From Chromatiales bacterium (GTDB lineage: Bacteria > Pseudomonadota > Gammaproteobacteria > Steroidobacterales > GCA-2729495), in NCBI GenBank assembly GCA_002688175.1, contig NZCC01000019.1, positions 1 to 48,843 of the forward strand: a DNA stretch of 48,843 nucleotides. The letters are read 5' to 3'. The notes under the pieces are model-generated. The model searched no databases and was not told the origin of the DNA. It was given only the letters and a program-made list of their open reading frames with translations. A program made the position numbers and the translations under genes. Below, in pieces: positions 45,165-48,843 of the stretch (positions within the stretch are counted from its first letter, which is position 1; each line of letters begins with the position of its first letter).

Positions 45165-45758
45165 ATGCACTTACTGACCCTACATAAGAGAAAAACTCCA
45201 GTGGAAACACCCCCTGTCAATAAACCTCCATTAATAAAACAGCTGGCCATCACCATCATCGGACCTGACCGGGCCGGACTCATTCGCGACCTGAGCAAAA
45301 TAGTCACCGAAGCTGCCGGGAATATCCAGGAGAGCCGAATGATCGCGCTGGGATCAGAATTCGCGGTTCTGATGCTTGTTTCCGGCAATTGGCACTCAGT
45401 TGCAAAAATACGTGAAAAACTGGATATGCTGCAGGATCGTGGCGAAGTAACCTTAACTATCCGCGACAGCTCGCCACGAACCGGTGTTACTGCTGCCCCG
45501 TATGTTATAGATGTTGTCAGCCTCGACCACGAAGGTATCGTACTCGGGCTGTCGAACTTCTTCGCCGCACGTGATCTGGAAATTGCCGAACTTAATACCC
45601 GCCAATATAATGCGCCGCATACCGGTGCCAAGATGTTTAGTATTCAGATGACCGTCAATATCCCTGCAGACTTACAACTTTCAACCCTGCGTGAGGAATT
45701 CATGGAATTTTGCGACAGTGAAAACCTCGATGCAATCATGGAACCGGCGGCTCGTTGA
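45165..45758 (+). CDS. gcvR: Glycine cleavage system regulator GcvR (double ACT domain)
   Basis: 197 residues with two ACT domains: the first at about 27-100 (LAITIIGPDRAGLIRDLSKIVTEAAGNIQESRM) and the second at about 112-190 (YVIDVVSLDHEGIVLGLSNFFAARDLEIAELNTR). In E. coli GcvR antagonises GcvA at the gcv promoter in response to glycine. No gcvA or gcv operon is in the window. The divergent gcvR/dapA pair is typical of gammaproteobacteria. TATAGT about 20 bases upstream is a -10 candidate. Confidence 0.9.
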   Translation: MHLLTLHKRKTPVETPPVNKPPLIKQLAITIIGPDRAGLIRDLSKIVTEAAGNIQESRMIALGSEFAVLMLVSGNWHSVAKIREKLDMLQDRGEVTLTIRDSSPRTGVTAAPYVIDVVSLDHEGIVLGLSNFFAARDLEIAELNTRQYNAPHTGAKMFSIQMTVNIPADLQLSTLREEFMEFCDSENLDAIMEPAAR

Positions 45759-45792
45759 AGATTTGCCTGACGCCTTGAAGGATATGTAAACA

Positions 45793-47280
45793 TTGTCTGT
45801 CGCGACCTTTCGCCACGCTACGCTATTCACTCTACTGCTTAGCCTTTTGTTCCGGCCGGTGCTGGCTGTGGACGATTCCCTGCCGGATATTGGCAGTCCG
45901 GTCGATACGGTTCTGTCAAAAGAACAGGAACAGGTCATCGGCCGCTCCATATATAAAGGCCTGCGTAACGCCGGACAGATCGTAACCGACCCGGAAATTC
46001 AGGAATATATTCAGAATGTCGGCCAGCGTGTCGCCGCCAATGCGCAGAACGGCAACTTCAAGTTTCAGTTTTTCGTCATCAACGAACCGACCATCAACGC
46101 ATTCGCGTTACCCGGTGGCTACATCGGCGTACACAGTGGCCTGCTACTGGCCACCAGCACTGAAAGCGAGCTGGCCGGGGTGCTGGCACATGAAATATCT
46201 CATGTAACCCAGCGACATATCTCACGTGCTATTTATGCCAATCAACGCACCAGCATCCTGACCATGGCTGCGATGCTGGGCGCAATTTTGCTCGGTGCTG
46301 CCAGCGGTGACAGTGATGTGATAGCCGGAGGCATTGCGGGAGCACAGAGCATAGCCATCCAGGGGCAGATTAACTTTACCCGCGAAAATGAATATGAAGC
46401 AGACCGGGTCGGCATCGGCCTGCTGGCCGCTTCAGGATTTGACCCATATGGCATGCCAAATTTCTTTTCCACGCTGGCACGAAAAACCGGCACACTTGGT
46501 TATCAGGCGCCTGAATTTCTGCGCACTCACCCGGTTACCGTCAACCGTATTGCTGAAACCCGCTCACGCGCATCCAGCCTCCCCGTTGATGAGGTTGAGG
46601 ATTCTTCCAGTTACAGCCTGACTCGTGCCCGCATTCGTTTTCTGAGCAACTCGATGGCGGAAAAATCGCTGACCTACTTTCGCGCCAAACTGAATAACCC
46701 GGAAAATACCGACCAGATCGGCGCTGAATACGGCATCGCACTGGTACTGGCCGAAATGGGGCGTTTCGAGGAATCGAAGGAAAAATTTGCGCAACTGATG
46801 GCCACTAACGAAGGCATCATCCATTTCCATACCGGATATGCCACTGCGCTAGCTGCGACCGGTGACAGCAAAGGCGCCCTGGCAACCCTTGAGAAAGCCA
46901 TTGAACTGTTCCCCCGCAATGTGCCGCTTACCATCAGGTATGCCGAGGTACTGATGCAGAACAATATGAATAAGGTAGCCCATCAAGCTCTGCTGGATTT
47001 ATACAACCAGGTCCCGCCAACCCCCGAACAGGTCCGCCAGATCGCCCTTGCGGCCAGCGCTGCCGGCGATACGGCCGATGCGCATTACTACATGGCAGAA
47101 TACCACCTGCTCAGCGGTGACCTGCTCATGGCCTCTGACCAACTGGTGCTGGCACTCGGAATACCCGGTCTCGATTCAGTACAAAAAGCGCGGTTTCGCT
47201 CTCGCCTAGATCAGATCCAGGGATATATGCCGAAACGCAAGAGCAAGAGTAACAAACCACGACGCGAACCTTTGCAATGA
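45793..47280 (+). CDS. bepA: Periplasmic M48 metalloprotease/chaperone BepA
   Basis: A beta-barrel assembly-enhancing protease that degrades or rescues stalled LptD and BAM intermediates in E. coli. The 495-residue precursor has a signal peptide (TLFTLLLSLLFRPVLA), the zinc motif HEISH at 133-137, the third ligand in NEYEADRVG, and C-terminal TPR repeats (about 300-480). The start is TTG at 45793 with AAGGA 10 bases upstream; no ATG is available before the signal peptide. Its stop overlaps the mlaA start (ATGA), so the two genes are coupled. Confidence 0.95.
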   Translation: MSVATFRHATLFTLLLSLLFRPVLAVDDSLPDIGSPVDTVLSKEQEQVIGRSIYKGLRNAGQIVTDPEIQEYIQNVGQRVAANAQNGNFKFQFFVINEPTINAFALPGGYIGVHSGLLLATSTESELAGVLAHEISHVTQRHISRAIYANQRTSILTMAAMLGAILLGAASGDSDVIAGGIAGAQSIAIQGQINFTRENEYEADRVGIGLLAASGFDPYGMPNFFSTLARKTGTLGYQAPEFLRTHPVTVNRIAETRSRASSLPVDEVEDSSSYSLTRARIRFLSNSMAEKSLTYFRAKLNNPENTDQIGAEYGIALVLAEMGRFEESKEKFAQLMATNEGIIHFHTGYATALAATGDSKGALATLEKAIELFPRNVPLTIRYAEVLMQNNMNKVAHQALLDLYNQVPPTPEQVRQIALAASAAGDTADAHYYMAEYHLLSGDLLMASDQLVLALGIPGLDSVQKARFRSRLDQIQGYMPKRKSKSNKPRREPLQ

Positions 47281-48035
47281 TTGATTCATCAGCGCTAAAA
47301 AACCTTGCGAGATTGGCAAGCCATGTTGCCTGCCTGACCGTTCTTGCCGGTTGCGCATCACAACAAACCATTGAACAGGGTGACATCACAGATCCGTTTG
47401 AGCCGGTAAACCGATCAATCTTCCGCTTCAATGAAATTGCCGATAAATATGTAGGGCGCCCGGTGGCCAAGGGTTACCAATTTATCACTCCGGCAGTCAT
47501 GCGCACCAGCATCACTCATTTCTTCGACAACCTCTCCTACCCGGTCGACATTATCAACGCTGCATTACAGGGAAAGTTCAAACAAGCCGGACTGGATACG
47601 TCACGATTCATCATCAATTCAACGATTGGCATACTCGGTTTTATGGACCCGGCAACTGATGTCGGATTGGTCCGGCACAGTGAAGATTTTGGTCAGACAC
47701 TGGGTACCTGGGGGGTGCCGGAAGGACCTTACATCATGGTGCCTTTTTTCGGGCCACGAACCATGCGTTCCGGCGGTGGAGATTTAGTCGATATCACTGT
47801 AAATCCACAATTCCAGCTATTCAGCAGCAGCGTACAAACAAAACTCAATATCTTCTGGCTAACTCACCGACGCTCATTGCTGATCGGCATCGACAAAGAG
47901 GTTGAACGTGCGTTCGACCGATATGCATTTGTCCGCGATGCCTATTTACAGAATCGGGAATACCTGCTCTATGACGGCAATCCACCGGTAGAAGAGTTCG
48001 AATTCGAAGAATTCGATGATGAAGAATTTGAGTAG
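47277..48035 (+). CDS. mlaA: Outer-membrane phospholipid-removal lipoprotein MlaA (VacJ)
   Basis: MlaA removes phospholipids from the outer leaflet and passes them to MlaC. The 252-residue precursor has lipobox VLAGC with Cys26 and the family core DPFEPVNRSIFRFNEIADKYVGRPVAKGYQFITP, FFDNLSYPVDIINAALQGK, FIINSTIGILGFMDPA and GTWGVPEGPYIMVPFFGP. It ends in a very acidic tail, EEFEFEEFDDEEFE. It is coupled to bepA by a 4-base overlap and convergent with mlaC, its functional partner. Confidence 0.96.
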   Translation: MIDSSALKNLARLASHVACLTVLAGCASQQTIEQGDITDPFEPVNRSIFRFNEIADKYVGRPVAKGYQFITPAVMRTSITHFFDNLSYPVDIINAALQGKFKQAGLDTSRFIINSTIGILGFMDPATDVGLVRHSEDFGQTLGTWGVPEGPYIMVPFFGPRTMRSGGGDLVDITVNPQFQLFSSSVQTKLNIFWLTHRRSLLIGIDKEVERAFDRYAFVRDAYLQNREYLLYDGNPPVEEFEFEEFDDEEFE

Positions 48036-48073
48036 CCTGAAGAGTTCCCCGCCTCGTCGGAATGGCGTCACAC

Positions 48074-48703
48074 CTAGGATTCAGTCGTCAGCTTGGCTTT
48101 CCTGGTTTCTGACTGCAATCGTTCGATAACCGCTTCAATCCCCAATGCCCCGATCTCGGCATTAAACTGATTACGATAGTTCTGAATATATGACACACCC
48201 TCAATACGCACATCGTAGACACGCCATCCGAACTTGGATTTGCGCATACTGTAGTTGACTGGGATCAATTTGCCATCTTCCATGCGCATTTCTGTCTTGA
48301 CAGTAGCACGCTTGTCCTCACGACCGATATCAACCGGATGTACGGTAATTGCATCTTCATCAAACTTCAGAATGCCATTCGCATAACTCTGTAACAGAAA
48401 TTCGTAAAATACTTCGATGAATTGATTCCGCTGCGCCTTGGTCACAGCTTTCCAATACTTGCCAAGCACCAGCCGGCCGGCATAGCGGGTATCAAAATGC
48501 GGGACGAGAATCTCGTTAATCAATGCATACAATTCTTCCCGGTTATCATCCAGGTAGTCCTTGCGACCCTTTAGCTGCTCTGCCATTGAACTCGCGGCCA
48601 TCGTAATGATCTCGTGCGGCGACCGCACCGGGTCGGCCATCGATTGCCACGATGCAACAAACGTCATTAACAAAATCAAACCCATCGAAATCCGTTTCAG
48701 CAT
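48074..48703 (-). CDS. mlaC: Periplasmic phospholipid shuttle MlaC (Ttg2D)
   Basis: MlaC carries phospholipid between MlaA at the outer membrane and the MlaFEDB complex. The ATG at 48703 has GGAGAAT directly upstream and gives 209 residues: signal MLKRISMGLILLMTFVASWQSMA, then the MlaC domain with LVLGKYWKAVTKAQRNQFIEVFYEFLLQSYA and GWRVYDVRIEGVSYIQNYRNQF. The frame is open 11 codons further without need. No mlaD reading frame is present in the 140 bases upstream, so it is not in the usual mlaFEDCB operon here, at least not directly behind mlaD. Confidence 0.94.
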   Translation of the reverse strand: MLKRISMGLILLMTFVASWQSMADPVRSPHEIITMAASSMAEQLKGRKDYLDDNREELYALINEILVPHFDTRYAGRLVLGKYWKAVTKAQRNQFIEVFYEFLLQSYANGILKFDEDAITVHPVDIGREDKRATVKTEMRMEDGKLIPVNYSMRKSKFGWRVYDVRIEGVSYIQNYRNQFNAEIGALGIEAVIERLQSETRKAKLTTES

Positions 48704-48822
48704 ATTCTCCAAGCTCCAAAACCAACTGCCAGTCACCTTCCACCACTGGCATACGTGTAATCCGAACCTCCGCCAGCCTAAAAATCATTGTATCAAAGCA
48801 TTGCGGCTATTCACTGACGGGA

Positions 48823-48843
48823 CATATTGGACTAAAATAGTCC
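48823..48843. promoter_or_regulatory. Candidate IscR/Rrf2 type-1 operator at the right edge
   Basis: ATATTGGACTAAAATAGTCC ends at the last base. Its core GACT-AAAAT-AGTC fits the E. coli IscR type-1 consensus core (GACT-RWWWY-AGTC), and GGACTA/TAGTCC (48829-48834, 48838-48843) is a perfect dyad. The right flank is cut off by the window end. The flanking ATA matches and the positions between are mixed. It would regulate a rightward gene outside the window or mlaC to the left. Confidence 0.4.

Noticed and set aside
44957..45631. 224-codon open frame antisense to gcvR
   Set aside because: It overlaps two ACT domains that align with the GcvR family; the antisense product has no protein-like motifs.

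Overview
The window is a chromosomal segment of a gammaproteobacterium. Three gene orders support this: the run hrcA-grpE-dnaK-dnaJ-dapB-carA-carB-greA-(yhbY)-rlmE-ftsH-folP-glmM, which is arranged as in pseudomonads; the set recN/fur/bamE/ratA/smpB followed by tmRNA; and gcvR/dapA/bamC-like next to bepA and mlaA. Protein similarities recalled from memory point the same way, to a lineage outside Enterobacterales and Pseudomonas proper. No genus can be named from sequence alone. There are no rRNA genes, phage genes, CRISPR arrays or intact insertion sequences.

Layout. 1-16133 is almost entirely minus-strand housekeeping: chaperones (hrcA, grpE, dnaK, dnaJ), lysine/peptidoglycan (dapB), carbamoyl phosphate (carAB), transcript cleavage (greA), ribosome maturation (rlmE, divergent yhbY), membrane proteolysis (ftsH), folate (folP) and amino-sugar synthesis (glmM). 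16134-23110 holds a small unannotated basic ORF, nadK-recN, fur, bamE, ratA, a sodium symporter, smpB and the tmRNA gene with its terminator. 23218-30409 is the accessory part: an orphan hybrid histidine kinase, a 500-base stretch without a gene, a 103-residue unknown, a Tat/lipoprotein DUF1838 protein with a GST, a cyclophilin, slyX, a FieF-type metal exporter and three small membrane proteins. 30524-41498 carries the prc protease, a coiled-coil protein of unknown function, a DUF1249 protein, the ppsR/ppsA pair, a YgiM-like SH3 protein, orn/rsgA, recR and ybaB. 41562-48843 carries dnaX, a compact inverted-repeat element, SRP RNA, tRNA-Ser(GGA), a very short BamC-like lipoprotein, dapA, gcvR, bepA, mlaA and mlaC.

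Themes. Several genes serve envelope upkeep: bamE, the BamC-like protein, bepA, mlaA, mlaC, prc and ftsH. Others serve rescue and quality control: smpB-ssrA, dnaKJ-grpE and recN/recR.

The most interesting signals lie between genes. There is a candidate attenuator with mutually exclusive hairpins before carAB. A roughly 110-base inverted-repeat element ends 2 bases from the dnaX start codon, which has no Shine-Dalgarno. An undescribed 57-residue basic ORF sits behind a promoter-dyad. A palindrome at the right edge resembles an IscR/Rrf2 box. I found no clearly novel multi-gene system; the least characterised protein material is at 25178-26576 and 32809-33849.
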